Position numbers and translations under genes: made by a program. Positions 17,389 through 26,006 of a DNA stretch of 64,000 nucleotides are shown piece by piece; within the stretch, counting starts at the first letter, position 1, and each line of letters opens with the position of its first letter. Below the pieces are notes generated by a model that saw only the letters and a program-made list of their open reading frames with translations, did no database searches and was not told the DNA's origin. Origin of the DNA: Nocardia cyriacigeorgica (GTDB lineage: Bacteria; Actinomycetota; Actinomycetes; Mycobacteriales; Mycobacteriaceae). The stretch spans positions 130,061 to 194,060 of the forward strand of contig NZ_JAAGVC010000001.1 of the NCBI RefSeq assembly GCF_010858045.1. The letters are read 5' to 3'.

Positions 17389-17865
17389 TTACCGGGGTTC
17401 GAGGACGACCACCGGAATCTTTCGGTCGGTCCACGACTGGTAGCTGTCGAAATCGGCGTACAGATCCACCAGCATCGGCCACAACCGCGCGCGCTCCGCA
17501 TCGTCGGCGACGTGGGCCCGCACCAGCCGGCGTTCGGTGCCGATCTGCACCGCGGCCTCGGGATCGGCGACCAGATTGTGGTACCACTGCGGATTGTTCG
17601 GCAGCCCGCCCTGTGAGGCGACGACCACCAGATTCGCGCCGTCGACCAGGTACACCAGGGGTGTGGTGAACACCTTGCCGGACTTGCGTCCTCGATGTTC
17701 GAGCAGCAGGTTGGGCGCGGGTTTGCGGAAGGCTGCCCCGACGCGCCAGTTCTTGCCGATCCGGCCGCCGCTGCGCTGGTACAGCCACACATGCGCGCGC
17801 GACATGAGCTTGATGATCTTCGGTACCAACGGCGAATCGAGCTTGGGTGGGCGTTTGGTCGGCAC
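17389..17865 (-). CDS. F420H2-dependent (Ddn-type) nitroreductase family protein
   Basis: A protein of 158 residues of the deazaflavin-dependent nitroreductase family. The core LLLEHRGRKSGKVFTTPLVYL (near residues 53-73) and the GLPNNPQWYHNL motif are the family's cofactor-binding features. Such proteins use reduced F420 to reduce quinones, enones or xenobiotics and are typical of mycobacteria and Nocardia. It is spaced 22 bases from the upstream TetR gene and 100 bases from the downstream molybdopterin enzyme, suggesting a redox role in the same directon. Substrate not assignable. Confidence 0.85.
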   Translation of the reverse strand: MPTKRPPKLDSPLVPKIIKLMSRAHVWLYQRSGGRIGKNWRVGAAFRKPAPNLLLEHRGRKSGKVFTTPLVYLVDGANLVVVASQGGLPNNPQWYHNLVADPEAAVQIGTERRLVRAHVADDAERARLWPMLVDLYADFDSYQSWTDRKIPVVVLEPR

Positions 17866-17887
17866 AGCGGTTTCCGTTCAGGTGAGG

Positions 17888-18466
17888 TCAGCCCAGGATG
17901 AGCAGCGCGGATTTCTCGATGCGGTCGGCGATTTCGGAGTACGAGCCGTATCCCATGCCCGCGCGCACCAGGGCGCCCGCGTAGAGCAGTTCCAGCGATT
18001 CGACGACGTCGTCGTCGGCATCGGCACCGAGCGCACGCACGATCCGTTTGCGGATCTCGCCGCCGATCCGGCCGCGCAGATGCGCCACATCGGGATCGCG
18101 GCCGAGCAGTGCGCTGGTCACCGCGCCGGACACCTGCTGCTCATCGGCGACGAGCATGGCGATATTGCGCAGTTCGGCAACCACCCGGACCTTGGGGTCG
18201 GGGTCGTCGCTGACCGGCGACGGTGAGGCCGCCAGCCGCCGCCAGAAGATCTCGGCGACCAGATGTTCCTTGGAGGAGAAGTAGGTGTAGGCGGTGGCCG
18301 TGCCGACCCCGGCCGCCGCGGCGACCATCCGGATGGTCATCCCCGCGAATCCTTCGCGCGCGAGGACCTCCACCGCCGCCTTGGTCAGCTTGTCGACGGT
18401 GTCGGCCTGCTTCTCGGTGAGGCGACGCCGGGTCGCCTCGAGGATGATGGAATCGCCTTCGGACAT
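17888..18466 (-). CDS. TetR family regulator, candidate master repressor of the P450 cluster
   Basis: A protein of 192 residues with helix-turn-helix GMTIRMVAAAAGVGTATAYTYFSSKEHL near residues 41-68 and a helical ligand domain. The ATG lies inside the sequence GGACATGTGTCTGGATACT (18461-18479). Closely matching elements occur between the aldehyde dehydrogenase and CYP123-like genes and upstream of cyp51. The gene is in the same directon as the aldehyde dehydrogenase operon, 19 bases after the FAD dehydrogenase. In M. tuberculosis a TetR gene (Rv0767c) sits beside the equivalent aldA/cyp123 genes; this may be its functional counterpart, though displaced. Ligand unknown. Confidence 0.85.
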   Translation of the reverse strand: MSEGDSIILEATRRRLTEKQADTVDKLTKAAVEVLAREGFAGMTIRMVAAAAGVGTATAYTYFSSKEHLVAEIFWRRLAASPSPVSDDPDPKVRVVAELRNIAMLVADEQQVSGAVTSALLGRDPDVAHLRGRIGGEIRKRIVRALGADADDDVVESLELLYAGALVRAGMGYGSYSEIADRIEKSALLILG

Positions 18467-18479
18467 GTGTCTGGATACT
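18461..18479. promoter_or_regulatory. Candidate operator at the tetR start (shared motif, copy 1)
   Basis: GGACATGTGTCTGGATACT overlaps the tetR start codon (complement of 18464-18466). The core GACATGTGTC is near-palindromic and recurs at 23850-23869 (minus orientation) and 31268-31287. Binding here would block translation initiation or an internal promoter, consistent with autoregulation. Confidence 0.6.
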
Positions 18480-18485
18480 ACATTC

Positions 18486-19958
18486 TCAGTTCTTGGCCGC
18501 GGCGATGCCCGCGCGGCGTCCGTAGAAGCTGCCGTCGCCGAGCGAGGCCCCGCTGACGTAGCCGCCGGCGCAGATCCCGGAGGTGCAGCGCCCGGCGGCG
18601 TACAGCCCGGCGATGGGTTGCCCGTCGACGTGCAGCACCCGGCTGTCCAGATCGGTGCGCAGCCCGCCGAGGGTGAATCCCGCGGTGAATCCGCGCATGT
18701 CGAAGCCGGCGACCGCGCCCTCGATCGGCGTCACCCATTCCGGCTTCTTGCCGAGCAGCGGATCGGCGCCCTCAGCGGCGTGCCGGTTGTACACCTCGAC
18801 CGTCGAGGTGAGCGCGCCCGCGGGCAGCCCCATCTCGGACTCGAGTTCGGCGACCGATTCCGCGGCCCAGGTGGGCGGCTGACGGAAGAAGGGAGTCGAG
18901 GTCTCGGTGGTGAGCGCTTGTTCGTAGGCGGCCTCGCCGATGATCAGATAGGCCTGGTTGTCCTGCTGGATCAGGGTGGCCTGGCCGATCCGGCCGGGAT
19001 AGGTGTCCTCGGCGATGTAGCGCTGGCCGCGCCCGTTGACGAGGATGCCGCGCGCGAGCATCTGCGGATCGCCGAAGAAGGCGACCTCGGTGGCGTCCAT
19101 ATGGGCCAGCTCGGCGCCGAGGGCCTGGGCCACCCGGATGCCGATGCCGTCGTGTTCCTCGATGGCGGCCGCGGGCCGTCCGATCAGCCGCGGTGCGTAC
19201 CCCTCGATCATCTGCTGCTGGTAGGCGAAGCTGCCGGTGGCGAGCACCACACCGCGCTCGGCTCGGATCGCGACCTGCTGTCCGTAGCGTTTGGCGATCA
19301 CGCCGACCACCCGCTCGCCGTCGACCACCAGGCGCTGGATCCGCATGTCGTATTCGACACCGACGCCGAGCTTTTCGGCGGTCTCGGCCAGTGGCTTCAT
19401 GAGCATGTAGCCGCCGCCCTTCTCCCCGGTGCGCTTATCGGCCATCTGCGGCACGTGGCCGCGCGGGGCCGGGTCGGCGATGGTGTTGAACGGCGCCGCG
19501 TTCTCGCCGCCGGTGTACATCAGGCCCTCGTCGTGTGGCGGCTCCCAGCCGGGTTCGGGCCAGAACTCCTCCTTGAACGGCACCCCGTTGGCCACCAGCC
19601 ATTCGTAGTGTTCGACGCTGCCCTCGCAGTAGTCGATGATCTTCTCCCGGTCCGCCCCCGGTCCAAGCGCCGCCAGCAGGAACTCGGCCATGTTCTGCGG
19701 GGTGTCGTCGAAGCCGAGCGCCCGCTGCAATGGGGTGCCGCCGCCGAGGTAGATGAATCCGCCGGCCAGCGCGGCCGCACCACCCCAGCCGCCGGTGCGT
19801 TCCAGGATCAGCACGCTCGCGCCGGCGCGCGCGGCCTCGATCGCGGCGCACACCCCGGCGATGCCGTAACCGGCGACGACGACGTCGGCGGTGTGATCCC
19901 AGCTCGCCACCTCCGTCACGGGCAGCGGGCGAACGGTGGTCGGTGTCGATTCAGCCAT
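18486..19958 (-). CDS. FAD-dependent dehydrogenase (ketosteroid dehydrogenase / fumarate reductase flavoprotein family)
   Basis: A flavoprotein of 490 residues. The dinucleotide-binding motif VVVAGYGIAGVCAAIEAARAG lies near residues 26-46, followed by the GGWGGAAALAGG loop. The C-terminal FAD-contacting motif GLYAAGRCTSGICAGGYVSGASLGDG is near 450-475. The family includes 3-ketosteroid delta-1-dehydrogenases and related enzymes acting on steroid or terpenoid rings. The surrounding P450s, SDRs and aldehyde dehydrogenase favour such a substrate, but it is not proven. AGGAG precedes the ATG. Third-from-last gene in the directon before tetR. Confidence 0.82.
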   Translation of the reverse strand: MAESTPTTVRPLPVTEVASWDHTADVVVAGYGIAGVCAAIEAARAGASVLILERTGGWGGAAALAGGFIYLGGGTPLQRALGFDDTPQNMAEFLLAALGPGADREKIIDYCEGSVEHYEWLVANGVPFKEEFWPEPGWEPPHDEGLMYTGGENAAPFNTIADPAPRGHVPQMADKRTGEKGGGYMLMKPLAETAEKLGVGVEYDMRIQRLVVDGERVVGVIAKRYGQQVAIRAERGVVLATGSFAYQQQMIEGYAPRLIGRPAAAIEEHDGIGIRVAQALGAELAHMDATEVAFFGDPQMLARGILVNGRGQRYIAEDTYPGRIGQATLIQQDNQAYLIIGEAAYEQALTTETSTPFFRQPPTWAAESVAELESEMGLPAGALTSTVEVYNRHAAEGADPLLGKKPEWVTPIEGAVAGFDMRGFTAGFTLGGLRTDLDSRVLHVDGQPIAGLYAAGRCTSGICAGGYVSGASLGDGSFYGRRAGIAAAKN

Positions 19959-19994
19959 GCTGTGTACTCCTCACAAATCCGGGTCCGCGCGACG

Positions 19995-20432
19995 TCATGG
20001 CTTCGGTGGCTCGGCTGCGGATTCCTGCTGCTTCTGCTTGTCCCGCTCCGCCTTCTTCTGCTGCCCGACGATCGTGGTGATCGAGATGTCGAGCTTGCTG
20101 CCGTTCGGCCAGCCGATGTAGTGGCACAGGAACAGTGCGATCTCGTGCAGTTCTTCCTCGGTGAGTTCACCGTTGCGCAGGGCAGCCCCGATCTGGATGG
20201 CCGCGGTGTCCATCAGGCCCTGGGCGGTGAGCGCGCCGAGCAGCACCAGCCTGCGATCGCGGATGCTCAAGCCCGGACGGGACCAGACGTTGGCGAACAG
20301 GTGGTCGGCGGTCATCGCGAAATGGTCGCTGGGATAGTCCTGGAAGGGCGTGCCGTACACCTCCTCCATCTTCGCCAGGCCGCGTTCACGCAGGGTGGGT
20401 TCGGTGCCGTTGGGTTCGGTCGGTTCGCTCAT
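19995..20432 (-). CDS. Carboxymuconolactone decarboxylase family protein
   Basis: A helical protein of 145 residues of the CMD/AhpD-like superfamily. It shows the typical stretch LSIRDRRLVLLGALTAQG and the segment LTEEELHEIALFLCHYIGWPNG, with a single Cys rather than the CxxC of AhpD. It is therefore likely a lactone decarboxylase/hydrolase-like protein, not a peroxidase. ATG 20432 has AGGAG about 9 bases upstream. A CMD-family gene occupies the same relative place (Rv0771) in the mycobacterial aldA-SDR-dehydrogenase cluster. The Lys/Gln-rich tail is probably disordered. Confidence 0.82.
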   Translation of the reverse strand: MSEPTEPNGTEPTLRERGLAKMEEVYGTPFQDYPSDHFAMTADHLFANVWSRPGLSIRDRRLVLLGALTAQGLMDTAAIQIGAALRNGELTEEELHEIALFLCHYIGWPNGSKLDISITTIVGQQKKAERDKQKQQESAAEPPKP

Positions 20433-20499
20433 GCGGGCATCTCCTGGTCGGCGGTGGTCGGGGCGCCCGATGGGGTCGGCGCGTGGCTTGATCGTCGGC

Positions 20500-21381
20500 T
20501 CATGAGCCCTCCGGCGCGGGCGGCGGAACACCGAGACCCGGCCCGAGATGCTCGCGCGCCAGCGCGGCCAGCGGCAGGTCGATGCCGAGCCTGCGGCCCA
20601 GATCCAGCGCCAGGGCCAGATCCTTGTCGCCGAGATCGCGCACGTGGCCCATGATCGGCAGCCAGAAATCGCCCTCGGCGATCGGGCCGGTGCGCTCGCG
20701 CAGCATGATGGCGCCGGGCCCACCGGTCACGGCGTCGGAGTGGCGGACCACCTTGCCGAGCGTGGTGATATCGAGTCCGGCCGCCTCGGCCAGCCGCTGG
20801 GCCTCGGTGGCCGCGGTGAAGGCGACGAAATGAACCAGGTTGCGGGCCAGCTTCATTCGAGTTCCGGCACCCACCGGCCCGGCGTGCACGATGAGGTCGC
20901 CGAAACACCCGAACGGTTCGCGCACTCGGGCGAAGGCCGTCTCGCTGCCGCCTACCATCACCGCCAGCGCACCACGGTTCGCGCCGGGCGCGCCACCGCT
21001 GACCGGTGCGTCGACCAGTTCCACTCCGTGCTCGGCGCATCGAGCGGCCAGGTCGACCGCCGTCGAATCGCTGATGGTGGAGTGCACCGCGACGACGGTG
21101 CCGGGGGCGGCGGTCTCCAGCAGCCCGCCGGGACCGGCCACCACCTGGCGGACCTGCGCGTCGTCGACCACGACCACCGAGATCACCGTGCACTTGGCGG
21201 CGAGTTCGGCCGCCGTGGACGCGGACTCGGCGCCGGCGTCGGTGAACGGCGCCACCGCCTCGGCGCGGGTATCGCAGACGGTGAGTCCGCCCGGCCAGTC
21301 GAGCAGCCGCTTCGCCATCGGGGCGCCCATGCTCCCCAGACCGATGAAGCCGATCCTGGCACCGGCCTCCGGGGTACTCAC
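20500..21381 (-). CDS. 3-hydroxyisobutyrate dehydrogenase family oxidoreductase
   Basis: A beta-hydroxyacid dehydrogenase of 293 residues. The NAD-binding motif GFIGLGSMGAPMAKRL is at residues 11-26. The substrate motif DAPVSGGAPGANRGALAVMVGG and the catalytic-Lys helix MKLARNLVHF follow, as in 3-hydroxyisobutyrate/tartronate semialdehyde reductases. Overlaps the upstream SDR stop by 4 bases. Corresponds by neighbourhood to Rv0770. Likely acts in oxidation of a hydroxyacid made from an alcohol or aldehyde in this pathway; the exact substrate is unknown. Confidence 0.88.
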   Translation of the reverse strand: MSTPEAGARIGFIGLGSMGAPMAKRLLDWPGGLTVCDTRAEAVAPFTDAGAESASTAAELAAKCTVISVVVVDDAQVRQVVAGPGGLLETAAPGTVVAVHSTISDSTAVDLAARCAEHGVELVDAPVSGGAPGANRGALAVMVGGSETAFARVREPFGCFGDLIVHAGPVGAGTRMKLARNLVHFVAFTAATEAQRLAEAAGLDITTLGKVVRHSDAVTGGPGAIMLRERTGPIAEGDFWLPIMGHVRDLGDKDLALALDLGRRLGIDLPLAALAREHLGPGLGVPPPAPEGS

Positions 21382-22130
21382 GACCGGAACACCTGCCCGC
21401 CATCGACATTGAAGATCTGTCCGGTGACCCAGCTCGCCTCGTCCGACAACAGGTACAGGCAGGCGCCGACCAGATCCTCCGGGGTGCCCATCCGCTTGAG
21501 CGGCAGCCGCTTGATCATGTCCTCGACGATGACACCCGGCGTCACGGTTTTGGTGGCTTCGGTATCAATAGGTCCGGGTGCGATCGCGTTGATGCGGATC
21601 TTCGAACCACCGAGCTCGAAGGCCAGCTGCTGGGTCAGGCCGTTGATGCCGACCTTCGCCAGCCCGTAGAACCCCGAATACACCCACGCCGCGGTGGAGG
21701 ACTGGTTGACGATCGACCCGCCGCCCCGCGCGGCCATGTGCTGCCAGACCGCGCGGGTCATGATCAGCGCGCCGTTGAGGTTGACGTTCATGAACCGCTG
21801 GTAGTAGTCCCACGGCACGGTGAGCAGCAGGTCCAGCTTCATATCGCCGTAGATGGCGGCATTGTTGACCAGGTGGTCGATGCCGCCGAATTTCTCGACC
21901 GTGAAATCGGCCAGCGCCGTGGCGGATTCCGGATCGGAGACGTCGACCTCGGCGAAGACGGCCGAGCCGCCGTCGGCCACGATCTTCTCCGCGACCGCCG
22001 TGCCGAGTTCGGTATTGCGGTCGGCGACCACGACATTGGCGCCCTCGGCAGCCAAGGCTTGGGCGTAGGCGGCGCCGATGCCGCGCGCGGCTCCGGTGAC
22101 GATGGCCGACTTTCCGGTGAAACGGACCAT
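21378..22130 (-). CDS. Short-chain dehydrogenase/reductase
   Basis: A classical SDR of 250 residues: cofactor motif TGAARGIG at 12-19, NNAA near residue 90, and catalytic Ser-Tyr-Lys in SSTAAWVYSGFYGLAK, followed by the PGPIDTEATK loop. Start at ATG 22130 with AGGAG 8 bases away. It lies 32 bases after the aldehyde dehydrogenase and overlaps the next gene by 4 bases. The position matches mycobacterial Rv0769. Probably oxidises or reduces a secondary alcohol/ketone, using NAD(P). Confidence 0.9.
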   Translation of the reverse strand: MVRFTGKSAIVTGAARGIGAAYAQALAAEGANVVVADRNTELGTAVAEKIVADGGSAVFAEVDVSDPESATALADFTVEKFGGIDHLVNNAAIYGDMKLDLLLTVPWDYYQRFMNVNLNGALIMTRAVWQHMAARGGGSIVNQSSTAAWVYSGFYGLAKVGINGLTQQLAFELGGSKIRINAIAPGPIDTEATKTVTPGVIVEDMIKRLPLKRMGTPEDLVGACLYLLSDEASWVTGQIFNVDGGQVFRS

Positions 22131-22162
22131 GATGGGTGCTCCTGATGAGGTAGGGGTGGCGG

Positions 22163-23641
22163 TCAGCTGGGTTCGGCGGTGGCGATGAGCTTGGTTTCCA
22201 GGTATTCCTCGAACCCGGCCACGCCCATCTCGCGCCCGATTCCGGACTGCTTGTATCCGCCGAACGGTGCGTCGGCGGAGTACCAGATGCCGCCGTTGAC
22301 GCCGAGCGTCCCGGTGCGCACGCCGTCGGTGACGCGGCGGATGCGTTCCGGATCGGTGCCCCATACCGCGCCGGACAGGCCGTAGGGGGAGTCGTTGGCC
22401 AGGCGGATGGCGTCGTCGTCGCCGTCGTGCGGGATCACCACGAGCACCGGGCCGAAGATCTCCTCGGTGGCGATGGTGGAGTCGGGTGCGACGTCGGCGA
22501 TCAGCGTCGGTTCGATGAAGTAGCCGCGGTCGCGCCCGGCCGGACGTCCGCCGCCGGCCACGATGCGCCCGCCCTCGTCCCGGGCGATCGCCAGATAACG
22601 TTCCACCCGGTCGCGCTGCCGGGCCGAGATGAGCGGGCCGCAGACGGTGCCGGGGGCGGACGGATCGCCGGGGACGATGCCGCCCATGGTGGTCGCCGCG
22701 ATCTGCACGGCCTGCTCGTAGGCGGCGCGGGGGACCAGCAGCCGGGTGGTCAGCGCACAGCCCTGCCCGGCATGCACACACACCGAGAAGGCGGTGACGC
22801 CGACGGCCGCGCCGATGTCGGCATCGTCGAGCACGATGGCCGCCGATTTACCGCCGAGTTCGAGGAAGCTCTTCTTGATGGTGGCCGCGGCCGCCGTCAT
22901 CACCGCGCGACCGGTGGCGGTGGACCCGGTGAAGCTCACCATGTCCACGCGCGGGTCGGAACTCAGCTGCGCGCCGAGACTGTGATCATCGGAGGTCACG
23001 ATGTTCACCACGCCCGCCGGGATATCGGTGTGCTCGGCGATGATCCGTCCGACCGCCGCCGCGCACCACGGGGTGTCCGGCGCGGGTTTGAGCACGACGG
23101 TATTGCCCGCCGCGAGCGCCGGGCCGAGCTTGGCGAAATTGATCTGGTGCGGGAAATTCCACGGGGTGATGGCGCCGACCACGCCGGTCGCCTCGCGCCG
23201 CAGCACCCGGCGGCTGCTGATGCCCATCGGCGCGGCGACGCCGAGATCGGTTTCCCAGTTGTAGTTCTCGGCCAGCTTCGCGGCGAAGTCCAGGTCGGCG
23301 ATCGGGCCTTCCAGCTGCGGTCCGCGGGTGAACATGATGGGCGCGCCCGCCTCGGCGACGGTGATCTCGCGCAGCTGCTCGACATTGTCCTGGAGCGCGG
23401 TGCGCAGCTGAGTGAGGCAGTGCGCGCGGAAGGCGTGGTCGCGGGACCAGTCCGTGGTGTCGAAAGCCGTGCGGGCGGCGGCGATGGCAGCGTCCATATC
23501 GGCGGCGTCGGCATTGGCGGCGTGCCCGAGTTCCTCCTCGGTCGCCGGGTTCACGGTGCTGAAGACGCCGGCACCGCCCTTGTCGATCAGCGTCGCGCCG
23601 ATCAGCAGGGGAGCACCGTCTGCGGACAGCAGACTGTTCAT
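22163..23641 (-). CDS. Aldehyde dehydrogenase, first gene of the minus-strand directon
   Basis: An NAD(P)-dependent aldehyde dehydrogenase of 492 residues. The catalytic Glu lies in FLELGGKSA and the catalytic Cys in HAGQGCALTTRL; the cofactor loop FTGSTATGR and the oxyanion Asn in TPWNFP are visible. It resembles mycobacterial AldA (Rv0768), which sits in the same order with an SDR, a hydroxyisobutyrate dehydrogenase and a CMD protein. It would convert an aldehyde to its acid, for instance after P450 oxidation of a methyl group. The start is only 14 bases from a half-copy of the shared operator (23656-23666). Confidence 0.9.
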   Translation of the reverse strand: MNSLLSADGAPLLIGATLIDKGGAGVFSTVNPATEEELGHAANADAADMDAAIAAARTAFDTTDWSRDHAFRAHCLTQLRTALQDNVEQLREITVAEAGAPIMFTRGPQLEGPIADLDFAAKLAENYNWETDLGVAAPMGISSRRVLRREATGVVGAITPWNFPHQINFAKLGPALAAGNTVVLKPAPDTPWCAAAVGRIIAEHTDIPAGVVNIVTSDDHSLGAQLSSDPRVDMVSFTGSTATGRAVMTAAAATIKKSFLELGGKSAAIVLDDADIGAAVGVTAFSVCVHAGQGCALTTRLLVPRAAYEQAVQIAATTMGGIVPGDPSAPGTVCGPLISARQRDRVERYLAIARDEGGRIVAGGGRPAGRDRGYFIEPTLIADVAPDSTIATEEIFGPVLVVIPHDGDDDAIRLANDSPYGLSGAVWGTDPERIRRVTDGVRTGTLGVNGGIWYSADAPFGGYKQSGIGREMGVAGFEEYLETKLIATAEPS

Positions 23642-23655
23642 AGTCGACTCCGTAA

Positions 23656-23666
23656 GTGTCTGGACA
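23656..23666. promoter_or_regulatory. Half-copy of the shared operator next to the aldehyde dehydrogenase
   Basis: GTGTCTGGACA followed by GG matches the right half of the operator seen at 31268-31287. The left half (TCCGTAA) is not conserved. It lies 14 bases before the aldehyde dehydrogenase start codon. Confidence 0.45.
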
Positions 23667-23704
23667 GGTGTACGGAATATAGTCCGGGCTCTTTCGGTTA
23701 GGCA

Positions 23705-23716
23705 AGAACTTGTTCT
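23705..23716. promoter_or_regulatory. KstR-like box
   Basis: AGAAC-TT-GTTCT forms an inverted repeat and matches the KstR consensus TnnAACnnGTTnnA at all but the first base (A in place of T). KstR is the cholesterol-catabolism repressor of mycolic-acid bacteria. The site is in the divergent region between the aldehyde dehydrogenase and the CYP123-like gene. Confidence 0.4.
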
Positions 23717-23849
23717 AGAAAATCAGTCAACCGCCACGGGGATCCACGGTGGGCGCAACCCGACTGCTTCGTGCGGGGAAATCGGTACGCGAAGGGCAAT
23801 AATGCTGGCTAAACCGCCGGAATCGTTGTCGGCGGGCGGGGACGCTGGT

Positions 23850-23880
23850 ACCGTCCAGACACATGTCCAGCTATGTGTCT
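23850..23880. promoter_or_regulatory. Shared operator copy 2, between divergent operons
   Basis: Read on the minus strand, 23850-23869 is TGGACATGTGTCTGGACGGT, identical at 18 of 20 positions to the cyp51 site. An adjoining plus-strand ATGTGTCT (23873-23880) makes a perfect 8-bp inverted repeat with AGACACAT (23857-23864). The site lies about 73 bases upstream of the CYP123-like start. The rest of 23642-23942 holds no gene. Confidence 0.65.
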
Positions 23881-23942
23881 CTACCGGACGGTGACGGCCG
23901 GATCTCAGCGGAGAACTGGTTATCGAATGCGAGGTGGGCGCG

Positions 23943-25148
23943 ATGACGGCCGCGTCGGTGGAACCACTGATCTTCGATCCCTATGACTACGCCTTCCACG
24001 AGGATCCCTACCCCGTCTATCGGCGGCTGCGCGCCGAGGCGCCGCTGTACTACAACCCCGACCTGGATTTCTGGGCGTTGTCCCGGCACGCCGACGTCTT
24101 CGCCGGCTTCCGCGACGCCACCCGGCTCTCCAGTGCCAACGGGGTATCGCTGGATCCCGCCGCGTGGGGGCCGCACGCCCATCACGTGATGTCGTTCCTT
24201 GCCATGGACGATCCGCGGCATATGCGGATGCGCCGGCTGGTGTTCAAAGGATTCACGCCCAAACGGGTCGCCGAGATGACCGACCGCATCCGCGAGCTCA
24301 CCCTCGAACATCTCGAACCCGGCTTCGCGGGCGAGAAGCTCGACTGGATCGAGGACTTCGCGGGCAAACTGCCGATGGACGTCATCTCCGAGATGCTCGG
24401 GGTGCCCGCCGCCGATCGCGCCGAGATCCGCAGGCTCGCCGACCTGGTGGTCCACCGCGAGGACGGTGTGCTCGACGTGCCGATGGCCGCCATCGAGGCC
24501 TCGGTCGCGCTGATCGGCTACTACACCGAGATGGTGGCCCAGCGCCGCAAGCAGCCACTCGACGATCTCACTTCCGCGCTGCTCGACGCCGAGATCGACG
24601 GCGACCGCCTCACCGATCAGGAAATCATCGGGTTCATGTTCCTGATGGTGATCGCCGGGAACGAGACCACCACCAAACTGCTCGGCAATGCGCTGTACTG
24701 GGGAGCGCACAATCCCGGCGAGTACGCCAAGGTCGCCGCCGACCCGGGCATGGTCGCCGATTGGGTCGAGGAGACCCTGCGCTATGACACCTCGAGCCAG
24801 ATCGTCGCGCGCACCGCGACGGTGGATATCCCGCAGCACGGTGGCGTCATCCCGGCGGGGTCGAAGGTACTGCTGCTGATCGGTTCGGCCAATCGCGATG
24901 CCGAGGTGTTCGACGACGCCGACAGCTACCGCATCGAACGCAACGACAAGGGTGCGCTGGTGAGTTTCGGTGCGGGCGTGCACTTCTGCCTCGGCGCGCA
25001 CCTGGCCCGCCTGGAGGCCACCGTCGCGCTCGAGGAGTTCGCCGCCCGCACGCGCGCCTACGAGGTGCACGAGGCGGAGGTCGAGCGGGTGCATTCGACC
25101 AATGTGCGCGGGTTCGCCCGGCTTCCGATCTCGGTGCGGCCCCGATGA
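23943..25148 (+). CDS. Cytochrome P450, CYP123-like
   Basis: A soluble P450 of 401 residues: I-helix AGNETTT near residue 238, ExxR in ETLRYDTS near 277, haem loop FGAGVHFCLG near 340-349. Sequence and neighbours suggest the CYP123 group: it is followed by an SDR like Rv0765c, a ferredoxin like Rv0763c and a Rv0762c-like protein, with an aldA cluster divergent, as around M. tuberculosis cyp123. ATG 23943 is preferred to GTG 23934 because GAGGTGG ends 5 bases before it. Electrons probably come from the ferredoxin three genes on. The natural substrate of CYP123 enzymes is not established. Confidence 0.85.
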   Translation: MTAASVEPLIFDPYDYAFHEDPYPVYRRLRAEAPLYYNPDLDFWALSRHADVFAGFRDATRLSSANGVSLDPAAWGPHAHHVMSFLAMDDPRHMRMRRLVFKGFTPKRVAEMTDRIRELTLEHLEPGFAGEKLDWIEDFAGKLPMDVISEMLGVPAADRAEIRRLADLVVHREDGVLDVPMAAIEASVALIGYYTEMVAQRRKQPLDDLTSALLDAEIDGDRLTDQEIIGFMFLMVIAGNETTTKLLGNALYWGAHNPGEYAKVAADPGMVADWVEETLRYDTSSQIVARTATVDIPQHGGVIPAGSKVLLLIGSANRDAEVFDDADSYRIERNDKGALVSFGAGVHFCLGAHLARLEATVALEEFAARTRAYEVHEAEVERVHSTNVRGFARLPISVRPR

Positions 25149-25194
25149 CGCCGCCCACCCGAACCGATCACACCCCGAGACAGGAGGTGCGCTG

Positions 25195-26004
25195 ATGCCG
25201 CGCTTCGAACCCCACCCCGCCCGGCGACCCGCCCTGATCGCCGGCGCGTCCTCCGGCATCGGCGCCGCCACCGCTGTCGCCCTCGCCGAACTCGGCCACC
25301 CGGTGACGCTCGGCGCCCGGCGCGTGGAGCTGTGCGAAGAACTCGCGGGCAAGATCCGCGCCGACGGCGGCGAGGCCATCGCCCAGCGGCTCGACGTCAC
25401 CGACGCGGCCTCGGTCGAGGAATTCGTTACGGCCGCCGAGCGGGCGCACGGCCCGGCCGAGATCCTCGTCTCCGGCGCGGGTGATATCGAATTCTCGCTG
25501 GTCGAGGAGATGGACCCGGAACGTTTCGCCCAGCAGGTGCAGGTGCATCTGATCGGCGCGCACCGGCTGGTGCACGCGGTACTGCCGGGCATGGTCGAGC
25601 GGCAGCGCGGCGATCTGGTGCTGATCAGCTCCGACTGTGCGCCCGCGCCGCGTCCGCGTACCGGCGCCTACAGCGCCGCCAAGGCCGGGCTGGAAGCCAT
25701 GGTCACCCAGTTGCGGATGGAATTGGAGGGCAGCGGGATCCGCGCCTCCATGGTGCGACCCGGCCCGACGCTCACCGGCATGGGCATGAATTCCACCCCC
25801 GAGGTGGTGGGTCCGTTGCTCGAGGACTGGAAGGACTGGGGTTTCGCCCGGCATCCGTACATGCTGCGGGCCTCCGATCTCGCGGCCGCGGTGGTGGCGG
25901 TGGTGAGTACGCCGCGCGGATCGCATCTGGTGTCGGTGGAGGTACAGCCGGAGGCGCCGCTGCGGCAGCGCCGCACCTCCCGGCGCGCGCCGGAAGGGGA
26001 GTAG
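25195..26004 (+). CDS. Short-chain dehydrogenase/reductase (Rv0765c-like)
   Basis: An SDR of 269 residues with cofactor motif GASSGIG (residues 16-22), SGAG in place of the usual NNAG, catalytic Ser in LISSDCA and Tyr-Lys in YSAAK. AGGAGG lies just upstream of ATG 25195. Placed between the CYP123-like P450 and the ferredoxin, where M. tuberculosis also has an SDR next to cyp51/cyp123. A Ser-Gly-Ala-Gly replacement and a long Arg-rich tail are minor oddities. It probably works on the alcohol or ketone product of a P450 of this operon. Confidence 0.87.
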   Translation: MPRFEPHPARRPALIAGASSGIGAATAVALAELGHPVTLGARRVELCEELAGKIRADGGEAIAQRLDVTDAASVEEFVTAAERAHGPAEILVSGAGDIEFSLVEEMDPERFAQQVQVHLIGAHRLVHAVLPGMVERQRGDLVLISSDCAPAPRPRTGAYSAAKAGLEAMVTQLRMELEGSGIRASMVRPGPTLTGMGMNSTPEVVGPLLEDWKDWGFARHPYMLRASDLAAAVVAVVSTPRGSHLVSVEVQPEAPLRQRRTSRRAPEGE

Positions 26005-26006
26005 CG

